Assembly (NCBI RefSeq): GCF_002744755.1
Contig: NZ_KZ319288.1
Location: 310,001-374,000 of the forward strand
Source of the DNA: Leeuwenhoekiella nanhaiensis
GTDB taxonomy: Bacteria; Bacteroidota; Bacteroidia; Flavobacteriales; Flavobacteriaceae
Reading direction: 5' to 3'
DNA: 64,000 nt
Part shown: positions 1-9,231 of the stretch, piece after piece
How positions within the stretch are numbered: position 1 is the first letter of the stretch
Layout: the number at the start of each line of letters is the position of its first letter
Position numbers and translations under genes: made by a program
Notes under the pieces: model-generated
What the model saw: only the letters and a program-made list of their open reading frames with translations
What the model was told of the DNA's origin: nothing
Database searches by the model: none

Positions 1-2234
1 GCAGAGCCCTCACGATACCAGGTAATCTGTGCATCGTTATAAGTATGATTTGCTTTAATAGTGTCCTTGCTTCCATCAGCATGAGTAACCTCAATGGTTA
101 ATGGAGTATCAGGAGCAAATTTTTCGATATCTACAAAGCTGAAGGTATCATCTTCCTGAATCAAATCGTAATCATTCTCGTTTACAAAAGTCAGCGCAAG
201 CATACCCTGTTTCTTCAGGTTGGTTTCGTGAATACGTGCAAATGATTTTACCAATACCGCAGCAACCCCAAGATGACGAGGCTCCATCGCAGCGTGTTCA
301 CGTGAAGAACCTTCCCCGTAGTTGTGATCTCCCACAACGATGGTCTTGATTCCTTTCGCCTTGTATTCGCGTTGCGTATCTGGCACTCCGCCATACTCAC
401 CGGTCAACTGACTCTTAACAAAGTTTGTTTTCTTATTGTATGCATTTACAGCCCCTATCAGACAGTTATTTGAAATATTGTCCAGGTGACCGCGGTAACG
501 TAACCAAGGTCCGGCCATAGAAATGTGGTCAGTTGTACATTTTCCAAATGCTTTAATCAACAATTTCACATTTTTAAGTTCGCTATCCTGAATAGGCTCA
601 AACGGAGTCAATAATTGCAAACGTTCGCTATCTGAAGCTACTTTTACATCTACAGAACTACCATCTTCAGTTGGCGCAAGGTATCCGTTTTCATCAACGG
701 CAAAACCTTTTGGAGGTAACTCAAGGCCTTGTGGCTCATCAAGTTTTACTTCCTGACCATCTTCGTTGATCAGCGTATCGTTCATCGGATCAAAATCCAA
801 TTTTCCTGAAATCGCGATTGCTGCAACCATTTCCGGTGAACCTACAAAGGCGTGGGTATTTGGGTTTCCATCCGCACGTTTAGAGAAGTTTCGGTTAAAC
901 GAGTGTACAATGGTGTTCTTCTCGTCCCCTTTACGGTCGCTACGGTCCCACTGACCTATACATGGTCCGCAGGCATTGGTAAATATGGTAGCACCAAGAT
1001 TTTCAAAAACCTCCAGTAAACCATCACGCTCAGCGGTAAAACGTATTTGTTCAGACCCCGGGTTTATACCAAAGTCAGACTTCGGTTTTAATTTTTTATC
1101 GATAGCCTGCTGGGCAATAGAAGCAGCACGTGATAAATCTTCATACGAAGAGTTGGTACACGAACCGATAAGACCCCAGTCTACTTTAATTGGCCAGTCG
1201 TTCTCTTTTGCTTTTTTACCCAATTCACCTACCGGAGTAGCTAAGTCTGGAGTAAACGGCCCATTAAGGTGTGGACGCAATTCCGAAAGATTGATTTCGA
1301 TAACCTGGTCAAAGTATTGCTCAGGATTTGCATACACCTCGTCGTCACCGGTAAGGTATTCTTTAATTTCGTTTGCTGCATCAGCAACATCGGCACGGTC
1401 TGTAGCACGTAAGAAACGCTCCATAGACTCATCGTAACCAAAAGTAGAAGTTGTTGCACCAATTTCGGCACCCATATTACAAATGGTTCCTTTACCGGTT
1501 GCAGAAAGATTGCGGGCACCCGGGCCAAAATATTCAACAATAGCTCCGGTTCCACCTTTAACAGTCAGAATACCGGCCACTTTTAGGATAACGTCTTTTG
1601 AAGCCGTCCAGCCGTTAAGTTCACCGGTTAATTTAACCCCGATTAGTTTCGGGAATTTAAGTTCCCACGGCATACCTGCCATTACATCAACCGCGTCAGC
1701 ACCACCTACTCCGATAGCTACCATTCCCAAACCACCGGCATTTACCGTGTGACTGTCTGTACCTATCATCATTCCACCCGGAAATGCATAGTTTTCCAAA
1801 ACAACCTGGTGAATAATACCTGCACCCGGTTTCCAAAAACCGATACCGTATTTGTTAGAGACAGACTCCAAGAAATCAAATACCTCATTACTGGTCTCGT
1901 TAGCACGCTTTAAATCTTTTTGCGCTCCCTGTTTTGCCTGAATCAGGTGATCACAATGTACAGTGGTAGGCACCGCTACATTTTTCTTACCCGCCTGCAT
2001 AAACTGCAACAAGGCCATCTGGGCAGTCGCATCCTGACAAGCGATACGATCTGGAGCAAAATCTACATAGTCTTTACCCCTTACGAAGGCTTTATCTGTT
2101 TTACCATCCCATAAGTGAGAATACAATATTTTTTCTGCCAGAGTTAAAGGTTTGCCGGTAACTTCGCGAGCCGCATCTACGCGCTCAGCGATTTTACTGT
2201 AAACCGATTTGATCATATCGATATCAAATGCCAT
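1..2234 (-). CDS. acn: Aconitate hydratase, C-terminus cut by window edge
   Basis: Converts citrate to isocitrate in the TCA cycle using a [4Fe-4S] cluster in the cytoplasm. The minus-strand frame is open from ATG at 2234 (protein starts [20 protein letters not shown]) to the window edge. About 744 residues are visible, and roughly ten are probably missing, because the last ones read [17 protein letters not shown], which is close to the usual end of the ~755-residue Bacteroidota/mitochondrial-type enzyme. Family segments seen include [14 protein letters not shown] and [10 protein letters not shown] near the N-terminus. The gene stands alone: 247 bp separate its start from the moxR stop. A weak -7-like TAATTTTCG lies on the minus strand near 2289-2297. 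Family assignment is firm; acn subtype is not resolved beyond this. Confidence 0.95.
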   Translation of the reverse strand, partial: MAFDIDMIKSVYSKIAERVDAAREVTGKPLTLAEKILYSHLWDGKTDKAFVRGKDYVDFAPDRIACQDATAQMALLQFMQAGKKNVAVPTTVHCDHLIQAKQGAQKDLKRANETSNEVFDFLESVSNKYGIGFWKPGAGIIHQVVLENYAFPGGMMIGTDSHTVNAGGLGMVAIGVGGADAVDVMAGMPWELKFPKLIGVKLTGELNGWTASKDVILKVAGILTVKGGTGAIVEYFGPGARNLSATGKGTICNMGAEIGATTSTFGYDESMERFLRATDRADVADAANEIKEYLTGDDEVYANPEQYFDQVIEINLSELRPHLNGPFTPDLATPVGELGKKAKENDWPIKVDWGLIGSCTNSSYEDLSRAASIAQQAIDKKLKPKSDFGINPGSEQIRFTAERDGLLEVFENLGATIFTNACGPCIGQWDRSDRKGDEKNTIVHSFNRNFSKRADGNPNTHAFVGSPEMVAAIAISGKLDFDPMNDTLINEDGQEVKLDEPQGLELPPKGFAVDENGYLAPTEDGSSVDVKVASDSERLQLLTPFEPIQDSELKNVKLLIKAFGKCTTDHISMAGPWLRYRGHLDNISNNCLIGAVNAYNKKTNFVKSQLTGEYGGVPDTQREYKAKGIKTIVVGDHNYGEGSSREHAAMEPRHLGVAAVLVKSFARIHETNLKKQGMLALTFVNENDYDLIQEDDTFSFVDIEKFAPDTPLTIEVTHADGSKDTIKANHTYNDAQITWYREGS

Positions 2235-2481
2235 ATCTAAAGTTTAGTTTAATATAAAATTGAATTTCGTGTCTGCCCGAGAGCGTGCGAAAATTACGAA
2301 AAACCCCTCAAAATAGGAAGCCTCTAAGCAGATAACCTGTTTTTATGTAATTGCCCGTATTCGTTTCGATTTACTAAAAAATAAATCGATTTCGCTGATT
2401 GATTTTCAATACTTGTTAATGAGATGATTAACTTCTCAAAAAGTCTGAAAAACGGCTTTATTTAGAGCGGCTCTATATTAG
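2235..2481. other. Intergenic region between moxR end and aconitase start
   Basis: A 247-bp gap with no convincing ORF. It should hold the aconitase promoter (a degenerate TAnnTTTG-like element on the minus strand near 2289-2297) and the 3' end of the moxR transcript. A small AGAG/CTCT dyad near 2464-2474 is too weak to call a terminator. Confidence 0.5.
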
Positions 2482-3435
2482 TTAAAGAAGCGCTTTTATA
2501 ATCTCCTGAAGCGTCAAACCTTCGGCTTCTGCCTTGTAATTCTTAATCAGACGATGCCCTAAAATTCCCTGAGCCACGGCCTGCACGTTTTCGATATCGG
2601 GAGAATATTTTCCATGCATCGCAGCATGAGTTTTGGCAGCAAGAATTAAATTTTGAGAAGCGCGCGGACCAGCTCCCCAGTCGATATAATCTTTTACCAG
2701 TTGCGGCGCATCGGCTGCACCCGGTCTTGTTTTACCAACCAGTCTTACCGCATATTCCACCACATTGTCTGCTACAGGTATACGGCGTATAAGATGCTGA
2801 TAGTCTATAATTTCATTCGCTTTGAATAACGGGCTTACAGAAGTAGTCTGATCTGCGGTAGTTGACTTTACGATGGCTACTTCTTCTTCATAGGTGGGAT
2901 ATACCAGATTTATGGCAAACATAAAGCGGTCAAGCTGTGCTTCGGGCAAAGGGTAGGTTCCCTCCTGTTCAATGGGGTTTTGGGTTGCCAAAACAAAATA
3001 CGGAGCATCAAGCTTGTATTGCTTACCGGCAACGGTCACCGCTTTTTCCTGCATCGCCTCAAGCAACGCCGCCTGAGTTTTAGGCGGAGTACGGTTGATC
3101 TCGTCTGCAAGAATAATGTTTGAGAAAACCGGTCCCTTTAAAAATTTAAAGGTTCGGTTTTCATCTAAAATCTCTGAACCCACAATGTCGCTCGGCATCA
3201 GGTCTGGTGTAAACTGAATTCGTTTAAAATCAAGACCCAAAGCCTGAGCAATCGTATTAACCATTAAGGTCTTCGCCAGACCGGGAACCCCAATCAACAG
3301 CGCGTGACCCCCTGAAAAAATAGATATGATTATTTGCTCAACAACTTCATCCTGACCGATGATTACACGGCCAATTTCCTTTTTAAGATCTTTAAAGCGA
3401 TGTACAAGAGAGTCGATTGCCTTGGCGTCAGACAT
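2482..3435 (-). CDS. MoxR-family AAA+ ATPase
   Basis: MoxR AAA+ proteins act as chaperone-like ATPases that help mature metalloenzymes or cell-envelope complexes. This 317-residue protein has Walker A GVPGLAKT (about 49-56), Walker B NIILADE (about 106-112), the family signature DEINRTPPKTQAALLEAM and sensor-1 FVLATQNPIEQEGTYPLPEAQLDRF. Length is typical. Unlike many moxR loci, no DUF58, BatA or VWA gene follows. Instead it is the last gene of an operon, 3 bp after a SurA-like isomerase, which suggests that here it serves envelope protein biogenesis; that role is inference. Family is certain, substrate unknown. Confidence 0.93.
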   Translation of the reverse strand: MSDAKAIDSLVHRFKDLKKEIGRVIIGQDEVVEQIIISIFSGGHALLIGVPGLAKTLMVNTIAQALGLDFKRIQFTPDLMPSDIVGSEILDENRTFKFLKGPVFSNIILADEINRTPPKTQAALLEAMQEKAVTVAGKQYKLDAPYFVLATQNPIEQEGTYPLPEAQLDRFMFAINLVYPTYEEEVAIVKSTTADQTTSVSPLFKANEIIDYQHLIRRIPVADNVVEYAVRLVGKTRPGAADAPQLVKDYIDWGAGPRASQNLILAAKTHAAMHGKYSPDIENVQAVAQGILGHRLIKNYKAEAEGLTLQEIIKALL

Positions 3436-3438
3436 ATA

Positions 3439-4884
3439 TTAATTCTTTTTCCAGTTACTAGTGTAATCGCAAGATCTGTAATCGCCGTTTAACTTGATAT
3501 AGGTCTCCGCAATTTTTTCATTCTGCCACTTTTCGATAGCCTTGATTTGTTTAGCCTGCAACGCGAAGTTTTTAATTTTCACGTAGTCGATCACAAAATC
3601 AGCTTCGTGTTCTTCAATACGATCAGATACGGTATAAATCTCGTAACGGGTTTTGCCGGTACGCGTAGGATTGTTAAAAGGAATGGAAACCTCTCCTTCT
3701 TTTAGATTCTGAACTTTAGGATACAATTCAGTCGGCAGGTTTTTCAATTCAAACATACGATCCTGAGTAACCGGGTTAATCATTATCCCCCCGTCGCTGG
3801 CAGTTTCCTTTTCATCAGAAAATTCTTTGGCTGCCTCTTCAAAGGTAATTTCACCGGCTTCGATACGCGACTTAATTTTGTCTATTTTCTCTTTTGCTGC
3901 AGCTTCGGCCTCAGAAGTAACCTTTGGGATACGCAAAATGTGTCTCAAATCAATTTTTTGACCGCGTATTTTTTCAACCTTTATAATGTGGTAACCAAAT
4001 TCAGTCTCAAAAGGCTTACTCACTTCACCTTCCTGAAGACTGAACGCCACATCTCTAAATTCTTTTACAAACTGAGACTTTCGGTCTACATCACGGATAA
4101 GACCACCGTCTCCACGGGTTGATTCATCTTCAGACCATAAAACGGCTTTGGTTGCAAAACTGCTTCCGTTTTCTACTATATCATTGCGATAGCCGTTAAG
4201 CTGCTCTATCACTTTGTCTTTTTCTTCCTGTGGAACTTCCGGAATGATTTGAATTTTTGAAATCTCAAGTTCTACTCCAAACTGTGGTAAACCATCCTGT
4301 TCCAATTGTTTGTAGTACTCGCGTATCTCTTCAGGAGTTACTTCGATCTCCTCAACAATTTTTTGCTGCATCGCTTTGGCAAGTTCCTGATTGCGGTTTA
4401 ACTCAAAAAGGTCTTTACGCAAATCAGACATCTTTTCCTTACGGTAAAAACGCAATACTTTTTCTTCAGAACCCAACTGATTGATGAAATAATCAATTTG
4501 CTGCTGGGTGTACGAGCGCACCTGATCTTCAGAAATACTTACACTGTCAATAACCGCGTGATGCGCATAAAGCTTGTCTTCCATCAGTTTATCGAGAACC
4601 TTGCAGTTTGATAAATCCTGAGTTTCTACCTTTTGCTGTTTCAGGGATTCGATGGCCTGATCAATGTCACTTTCAAGAATAACATACTCTCCCACAACCG
4701 CCGCAACACCATCTACTTTAAATGTGGTTCCGGTAGTTAGCGGTTTGTCAGTAGCCTGTGCTACTTCCTCTTCTACTTCGGTATTGATGATTTCCTGCGC
4801 GCTCACCGAACCTGCGGCAAGACAAACAAGCAAACTAAATGCTCCGTTAATTATAGATTTCAAATTGTTTATTTTTAATTGCAT
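3439..4884 (-). CDS. SurA-like peptidylprolyl isomerase (double parvulin)
   Basis: Secreted parvulin-type peptidyl-prolyl cis-trans isomerase and chaperone for outer-membrane proteins. The 481-residue product has a signal peptide ending SVSAQ, a SurA N-terminal domain (about 55-200, with VDGVAAVVGEYVILESDID) and two PpiC domains: about 205-310 (ELEISKIQIIP, GDGGLIRDV, GYHIIKVEKIRG) and 310-420 (DLRHILRIPK, ASDGGIM). The start is uncertain: ATG at 4884 overlaps the upstream gene by 38 bp, whereas TTG at 4863 would give a shorter signal peptide beginning KSIINGAF and still overlaps. It sits between a small SurA-N-like lipoprotein and moxR, so the three are probably co-transcribed. Function is inferred from domains. 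Confidence 0.92.
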   Translation of the reverse strand: MQLKINNLKSIINGAFSLLVCLAAGSVSAQEIINTEVEEEVAQATDKPLTTGTTFKVDGVAAVVGEYVILESDIDQAIESLKQQKVETQDLSNCKVLDKLMEDKLYAHHAVIDSVSISEDQVRSYTQQQIDYFINQLGSEEKVLRFYRKEKMSDLRKDLFELNRNQELAKAMQQKIVEEIEVTPEEIREYYKQLEQDGLPQFGVELEISKIQIIPEVPQEEKDKVIEQLNGYRNDIVENGSSFATKAVLWSEDESTRGDGGLIRDVDRKSQFVKEFRDVAFSLQEGEVSKPFETEFGYHIIKVEKIRGQKIDLRHILRIPKVTSEAEAAAKEKIDKIKSRIEAGEITFEEAAKEFSDEKETASDGGIMINPVTQDRMFELKNLPTELYPKVQNLKEGEVSIPFNNPTRTGKTRYEIYTVSDRIEEHEADFVIDYVKIKNFALQAKQIKAIEKWQNEKIAETYIKLNGDYRSCDYTSNWKKN

Positions 4885-5725
4885 CTTTCGTTATATCCTT
4901 TTCTAACTCTTTAATCAATTCCAGTTTTCTACGATTCAGTAAAATTTGCTTAACCGTAGGTTTTACATACTCTAAAGGGGCTTCCTGATTGCGTTTAAGA
5001 CGGTCTTTTACGGCGATCAAATATAGCCCTAATGAATCACGCAGCTGAATAAAATCGGTTTTATTTAAAAGCCGGTCGCTGTTCTCCAGGTTTACAGGAG
5101 GGACGGTTGCAACCACTTTATCCAGACGTATCCACGTGGAGTCGTTCAAATAATGTGCCTTAAACTGCACGGCAATCGAATCAAGATAGCGGCGGTCGTC
5201 AGCATTAAAACGAATGAATTTACTTTTTATCGTTTCAATATTATAGTCATTTTCATTCAACTGAATATAGCGCAACTTCAGCAATTCTTCATTCAGTTTA
5301 AAATTTTCGGTGTTTTTCTCATAAAAAGCAATGGCTTCAGCATCAGTCACCGTACTGTCCATATTACGCGCCACCAAAGCATCTTTATAAGCCTGAGCAT
5401 ACAAATCTGATTTATACTGGGCCACAAGATCTTCTAAACGCTGCTGCTCCTCAACCGAAATATTAAGCTTAGCACCTTTCATCAGCAGCTTTTGAGTTGC
5501 CCAGCGCGTAATAAAGCTCGACACTACCAGCGTGCTGTCTTCCTTACTCATTCCCGGCACGATCAACTCGTCAATGTCACTTTGGTACAAATACTCGTCT
5601 CCTACACGGGCGACAGGCTCCCCTACCGGTTTTGTGGTTTGAAAATACTCGCAGGAATTTGAAAAACCAGCGATAATCAATCCCAAAATAACTAATGCAA
5701 AACGATATCTCATAGTCTTAAGCAA
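4847..5725 (-). CDS. SurA-N-like lipoprotein, putative folding factor
   Basis: A 292-residue predicted lipoprotein: hydrophobic N-terminus with lipobox FSNSC near residue 25, then PVARVGDEYLYQSDIDELI, which resembles the start of SurA N-terminal domains (compare VDGVAAVVGEYVILESDID in the next gene). No clear parvulin catalytic domain follows. The middle is helical and charged, with EAIAFYEKNTENFKLNEELLKLRYIQL, as in degenerate parvulins. It is probably a periplasm-facing chaperone-like partner of the following isomerase. Overlap of 38 bp with that gene suggests translational coupling. The first gene of the operon; the next upstream gene is divergent. I would call it a PpiC-related protein of unproven activity. 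Confidence 0.8.
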   Translation of the reverse strand: MLKTMRYRFALVILGLIIAGFSNSCEYFQTTKPVGEPVARVGDEYLYQSDIDELIVPGMSKEDSTLVVSSFITRWATQKLLMKGAKLNISVEEQQRLEDLVAQYKSDLYAQAYKDALVARNMDSTVTDAEAIAFYEKNTENFKLNEELLKLRYIQLNENDYNIETIKSKFIRFNADDRRYLDSIAVQFKAHYLNDSTWIRLDKVVATVPPVNLENSDRLLNKTDFIQLRDSLGLYLIAVKDRLKRNQEAPLEYVKPTVKQILLNRRKLELIKELEKDITKDAIKNKQFEIYN

Positions 5726-6007
5726 GTCCGGGTCTTTTTTGACAGCTTTGATTCTTCCTAAAGACCGATAAGAAAAGTTGCTGTTGCATAATTTTTAATT
5801 TGGCAAAATTAAACAATATCTGTAGAAACGCAGCATTGCAGTCTGCGGGCTAATTTATATTACAAAACAAACTCCATTTAAAGAACAAATTCACATAAAA
5901 CCAGTGATATGACGGAAGTTCTTTGAGTCTAAAACTGCTGTTAAAAACAATTGATCCCGAATCAGCAAATTACTAAAACTTACATTTGCAATTTAAAAAT
6001 CAGGACT
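5726..6007. other. Divergent intergenic region
   Basis: About 280 bp between the divergent SurA-like operon and the SRPBCC gene. A TACATTTG element at 5981-5988 matches the Bacteroidota -7 consensus and precedes the plus-strand ATG at 6008 by 19 bp, but I see no good -33 TTG at 17-23 bp. Nothing else recognisable. Confidence 0.45.
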
Positions 6008-6454
6008 ATGAACTATTCACATAAAATTCTCATTGATCTCCCTCTGGCAGATACCGTGTCTAAAATGGATAGCCTCGAAAACCTTAAGAAATGGCAGGAA
6101 GGCCTTGTTGAAGCTACTGTGATTTCAGGAAAATTTGGGGAAGAAGGCGCTAAAACGTGTTTGAAGTACGATTTTGGTTCGCGTAAAATGACGCTGATTG
6201 AAACCATATTAAAGACCAATATGCCTCACGAGCTTGTGGCATCGTATACCACAAAGGGCGTTTATAATGAGCAACACAACCGCTTCAGGGCTACAAAAGA
6301 CGGAAAAACAATCTGGGAGTCTGATAGTACGTTTAAATTTGAAGGTTTAGGGATGAAACTGGTAGGTCTTTTATTTCCCAAAAGCTTCGAAAAACAATCT
6401 TTAAAATATATGAAAGCCTTTAAAGCTTTCGCAGAAAACGGAACAACAGCTTAA
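6008..6454 (+). CDS. SRPBCC-family protein
   Basis: A 148-residue START/Bet v1-like (SRPBCC) protein, a helix-grip fold used for binding hydrophobic ligands. Supporting features: the N-terminal strand YSHKILIDLPLADTVSKM with a following LENLKKWQEGL, GAKTCLKYDFG, a central strand pair and a C-terminal helix LKYMKAFKAFAENG. The reading frame is open further upstream to 5951, but ATG at 6008 is preferred: it has AGGA just before it and lies 19 bp after a TACATTTG -7 motif, while the upstream extension would sit on the promoter. Followed after 2 bp by a 77-residue gene. Ligand unknown. Confidence 0.8.
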   Translation: MNYSHKILIDLPLADTVSKMDSLENLKKWQEGLVEATVISGKFGEEGAKTCLKYDFGSRKMTLIETILKTNMPHELVASYTTKGVYNEQHNRFRATKDGKTIWESDSTFKFEGLGMKLVGLLFPKSFEKQSLKYMKAFKAFAENGTTA

Positions 6455-6456
6455 TT

Positions 6457-6690
6457 ATGGATAAAATAAAACTGATTTGGGATTTTAGAGGTGCTGATGC
6501 CCATCAAATTGCCGAACACCACGTAAAACACCTAAAAGAATACGCATCTGCAAATGGCCTGAATGAACATGCAACGGGAGTAGAAAAACAGAGTCCTTTA
6601 TATAGTTTGGCATTTTTTGTGGTAGAGAAAGAAAACATGCCGGCAGTACGGGATGCGCTTCGCCCACATCGCGGAGAGTATATCGATTAA
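6457..6690 (+). CDS. Conserved small protein of unknown function (77 aa)
   Basis: A 77-residue soluble protein starting MDKIKLIWDFRG, with a His-rich stretch HQIAEHHVKHLKEYA and ending RDALRPHRGEYID. No family recognised with confidence. The 2-bp spacing from the SRPBCC gene and good coding character make it real and probably co-translated. The beta-alpha-beta-like pattern (KIKLIWDF / helix / LYSLAFFVVEKENM / RDALRPH) suggests a small ferredoxin-like fold. Three histidines in the first helix could bind metal; that is speculation. Confidence 0.65.
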   Translation: MDKIKLIWDFRGADAHQIAEHHVKHLKEYASANGLNEHATGVEKQSPLYSLAFFVVEKENMPAVRDALRPHRGEYID

Positions 6691-6756
6691 AAAATGTAAT
6701 GGGCATACAAAGAAGCCTCTAAAGAATTGAATGCGCATTTATTACTAAGAAAAAAC

Positions 6757-6786
6757 TTTGACAGGTAGCGCGCTTTTTTATCTTTG
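6757..6786 (+). promoter_or_regulatory. Bacteroidota-type promoter for the Skp/OmpH gene
   Basis: TTTG at 6757-6760, an 18-bp spacer and TATCTTTG at 6779-6786 match the Bacteroidota -33/-7 consensus (TTTG, TAnnTTTG). Transcription would start near 6790, giving a leader of about 65 nt before the ATG at 6855. Confidence 0.65.
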
Positions 6787-6854
6787 CCGATGGTTTTTTA
6801 AAAAGCCCTGATTATTAGAAACAAAAACGCCTGAAAAGGCACAAAAACAAAAGA

Positions 6855-7382
6855 ATGAAAAAATTTATTTTACCTCTGGTAGTATTTTTTGTGAGTCTGA
6901 GCGCAATGGCTCAGTCCAAAGTAGGTACCATAGACAGTGATCTGGTTATTGCCAGTCTTGATGAAGTGGCTCAGGTACAAAAAGATCTGGAAGCTTATGG
7001 CGCTGATCTTGACCGACAGTTTAAAGAATTAGTTAGTAAATACCAGGCTGCCGTGGAAGCTTATCAAAAAGTAGAGGCTACTGCTACTGAAGATGATAAG
7101 AAAAAGAAGCAGGAGGAGATTGTAGGAATGGAGCAGGATATTCAACGCTTCAGACAAAATTCTCAGGGATTAATTCAAATCAAGCAAAACGAATTGATGC
7201 AGCCGCTTTATCAAAAAGTTGGTCAGGCCCTTGACGCTGTTGCACGTGAGCAAAACTATACTCAGGTACTTACGCTTAACGCCGGTGTTGCTTATTTTGA
7301 CCCTGCATTAGATATTACTGATGACGTGGCTAAAAAACTTGGAGTCACACTTAAATCAGGAGAAGAAACCGGAGGACAGTAG
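6855..7382 (+). CDS. OmpH/Skp-family periplasmic chaperone
   Basis: Holds unfolded outer-membrane proteins in the periplasm. The 175-residue product has a signal peptide ending LSAMAQ (about residue 20), then SKVGTIDSDLVIASLDEV, typical of the Skp head strand, long coiled-coil helices rich in E/K/Q (about 40-120; DDKKKKQEEIVGMEQDIQRF), and the return strand GQALDAVAREQNYTQVLTL. Length is typical. It has its own promoter and a strong terminator. Upstream neighbours are unrelated soluble proteins, so it is probably transcribed alone. In Bacteroidota such genes are often found near envelope-assembly genes; here two SurA-like genes lie 1-2 kb away on the other strand. Confidence 0.92.
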   Translation: MKKFILPLVVFFVSLSAMAQSKVGTIDSDLVIASLDEVAQVQKDLEAYGADLDRQFKELVSKYQAAVEAYQKVEATATEDDKKKKQEEIVGMEQDIQRFRQNSQGLIQIKQNELMQPLYQKVGQALDAVAREQNYTQVLTLNAGVAYFDPALDITDDVAKKLGVTLKSGEETGGQ

Positions 7383-7403
7383 TTTTCCGATTATCAAAAA
7401 TAT

Positions 7404-7429
7404 AAAAGACCGCAAAAGCGGTCTTTTTT
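7404..7429 (+). terminator. Rho-independent terminator after the Skp/OmpH gene
   Basis: Stem AAAAGACCGC / GCGGTCTTTT with loop AAAA, followed by a T run, 22 bp after the stop codon at 7382. Confidence 0.9.
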
Positions 7430-7508
7430 TATGTCTTGCATTCAGATTCGACTGAAGTATATTACCAAAAGGTAAGCCTCGATGTATCCTATTTTTGGCA
7501 GTACCAAT

Positions 7509-7544
7509 AAAAAATCCGCCTCGTGATTTGAGGCGGATTTTTTT
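7509..7544 (-). terminator. Terminator downstream of guaB (works on both strands)
   Basis: Perfect arms AAAAAATCCGCCTC (7509-7522) and GAGGCGGATTTTTT (7530-7543 or so), with A and T runs on either side, so it can terminate guaB on the minus strand and back up the plus-strand terminator of the preceding gene. Confidence 0.9.
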
Positions 7545-7563
7545 AGTTATAGACCGATATAAA

Positions 7564-9036
7564 TTATCTGCTGTAGTTAGGAGATTCTTTAGTAATTGTT
7601 ACATCGTGCGGATGGCTCTCATGAATACCACTGGCGGTAATCTTAACAAAGCGACCGTTTTCTTTAAGCGTTGCGATATCTTTTGCACCACAATATCCCA
7701 TACCGGCTCTGAGTCCGCCGATAAACTGATGTACGCTTTCGTAAAGTTCACCTTTATAAGGTACGCGACCTACGATACCTTCCGGCACCAGTTTTTTGAT
7801 ATCATCTTCCACATCCTGAAAATAACGGTCTTTAGAACCGGTTTTCATAGCTTCCACAGAACCCATACCGCGATAGGTTTTATATTTTCGGCCTTCATAG
7901 ATTATGGTTTCTCCGGGAGATTCTTTGGTTCCTGCAAGCAACGAACCTAACATCACGCAGTCTGCACCGGCTGCAATTGCTTTAGGAATGTCCCCGGTAT
8001 AGCGAATACCTCCATCTGCAATTACAGGCACACCAGTACCTTTAAGAGCGGCTCCAACTTCAAGTACAGCGCTAAACTGTGGGAAACCTACACCGGCGAC
8101 CACCCGTGTGGTACAAATAGAACCGGGTCCTATACCAACCTTTACAGCATCTGCACCGGCTTCAACCAAATATTTTGCAGCTTCTGCCGTAGCGATATTA
8201 CCCACCACAACGTCAAGCTCGGGAAATTTATCTTTAACCGCTTTAAGCACTTTTACAACACCCTGAGTATGCCCGTGAGCCGTATCAATGACCACGGCGT
8301 CTACTCCGGCATTAACCAAAGCCTCTACCCGCTGCACCGCGTCTGCAGTCACACCAACAGCAGCTGCAACGCGCAACCTTCCGTAGGTATCTTTATTTGC
8401 AATAGGTTTTTGGGTAAGTTTTGTAATATCTCTAAACGTGATTAAACCGATCAATTTATTATCATCGGTTACCACGGGTAATTTTTCGATTTTGTTTTCC
8501 TGTAGAATAACTTCAGCCTGTCCTAAAGAGGTACCTTCAGCTGTGGTTACCAGATTTTCGGAAGTCATGACTTCTACAATAGGACGCTTGTCGTCTTTTT
8601 CAAAACGCAGATCGCGATTGGTAACAATTCCTACCAGACGACCCTCATCATCAATAATGGGAATTCCCCCAATGCTGTGTTCGGCCATAAGACGCTTGGC
8701 ATCTTTTACAAACGCATCACGCTTTAAGGTAACAGGATCTATGATCATCCCACTTTCTGCACGTTTAACGCGGCGCACCTTAACTGCCTGCTGCTCGATT
8801 GTCATGTTTTTGTGCAACACACCTATACCCCCTTCCCGGGCAATGGCAATAGCCATGCGCGACTCGGTAACCGTATCCATTGCAGCGGAAACGATAGGTA
8901 CGTTTAATGTGATGTTGCGGGTGAATTTTGACTGAATACTGACTTCGCGGGGAAGTACTTCAGAGTAAGCAGGGACCAGGAGTACGTCGTCGTAAGTAAG
9001 ACCTTCTCCTAAGATTTTTGTTTCGTGAGCAGTCAT
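7564..9036 (-). CDS. guaB: IMP dehydrogenase
   Basis: NAD-dependent oxidation of IMP to XMP, the first committed step of GMP synthesis, in the cytoplasm. The 490-residue protein shows the N-terminal barrel segment [19 protein letters not shown], two CBS domains (about 95-205), the catalytic loop [15 protein letters not shown] with Cys at about 308, the phosphate-binding [20 protein letters not shown] and the flap arginine/tyrosine segment YRGMGS. Full length. It is a monocistronic gene with its own promoter (TTG-19 bp-TATATTTG on the minus strand at 9060-9089) and a strong bidirectional terminator. Confidence 0.98.
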   Translation of the reverse strand: MTAHETKILGEGLTYDDVLLVPAYSEVLPREVSIQSKFTRNITLNVPIVSAAMDTVTESRMAIAIAREGGIGVLHKNMTIEQQAVKVRRVKRAESGMIIDPVTLKRDAFVKDAKRLMAEHSIGGIPIIDDEGRLVGIVTNRDLRFEKDDKRPIVEVMTSENLVTTAEGTSLGQAEVILQENKIEKLPVVTDDNKLIGLITFRDITKLTQKPIANKDTYGRLRVAAAVGVTADAVQRVEALVNAGVDAVVIDTAHGHTQGVVKVLKAVKDKFPELDVVVGNIATAEAAKYLVEAGADAVKVGIGPGSICTTRVVAGVGFPQFSAVLEVGAALKGTGVPVIADGGIRYTGDIPKAIAAGADCVMLGSLLAGTKESPGETIIYEGRKYKTYRGMGSVEAMKTGSKDRYFQDVEDDIKKLVPEGIVGRVPYKGELYESVHQFIGGLRAGMGYCGAKDIATLKENGRFVKITASGIHESHPHDVTITKESPNYSR

Positions 9037-9059
9037 TGCAATTAGGATTTAATTGCGTG

Positions 9060-9089
9060 CAAATATACTGCTAAATTCTCAAACCTCAA
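9060..9089 (-). promoter_or_regulatory. guaB promoter
   Basis: Read on the minus strand: TTG (complement of 9087-9089), 19-bp spacer, TATATTTG (complement of 9060-9067). This matches the Bacteroidota -33/-7 consensus and leaves a leader of about 20 nt before the ATG at 9036. Confidence 0.65.
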
Positions 9090-9132
9090 GCACTGTGGGC
9101 ATTTAATAAAAATTGAATACGATTGCACTATT

Positions 9133-9223
9133 TTTATTTGAAATAAGTCTAAATAAATTTGGAAGGTTTGCTTGTGGCTGTTATTTTTGCCGGAATAAAA
9201 TTATCAATATTCAGTCTAAATAA
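9133..9223 (+). promoter_or_regulatory. Promoter flanked by two AGTCTAAATAA motifs
   Basis: A TTTG (9158-9161), 20-bp spacer and TATTTTTG (9182-9189) form a good Bacteroidota promoter for the DUF4856 operon. The 11-mer AGTCTAAATAA occurs twice: at 9146-9156, just upstream of the -33 box and part of a dyad with 7-bp arms TTTATTT/AAATAAA (9133-9139 and 9151-9157), and at 9213-9223, between the expected start site and the ATG at 9232, inside a near-palindromic 15-mer TATTCAGTCTAAATA. The placement suggests operators for a repressor. The metalloregulator (Fur or DtxR type) is a guess from the operon content. Confidence 0.55.
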
Positions 9224-9231
9224 GATTAATA

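Noticed and set aside
976-1437. Plus-strand ORF of 153 residues across aconitase
   Set aside because: Runs antisense to a well-conserved aconitase frame; codon pattern follows the shadow of the real gene, and no domain is visible.
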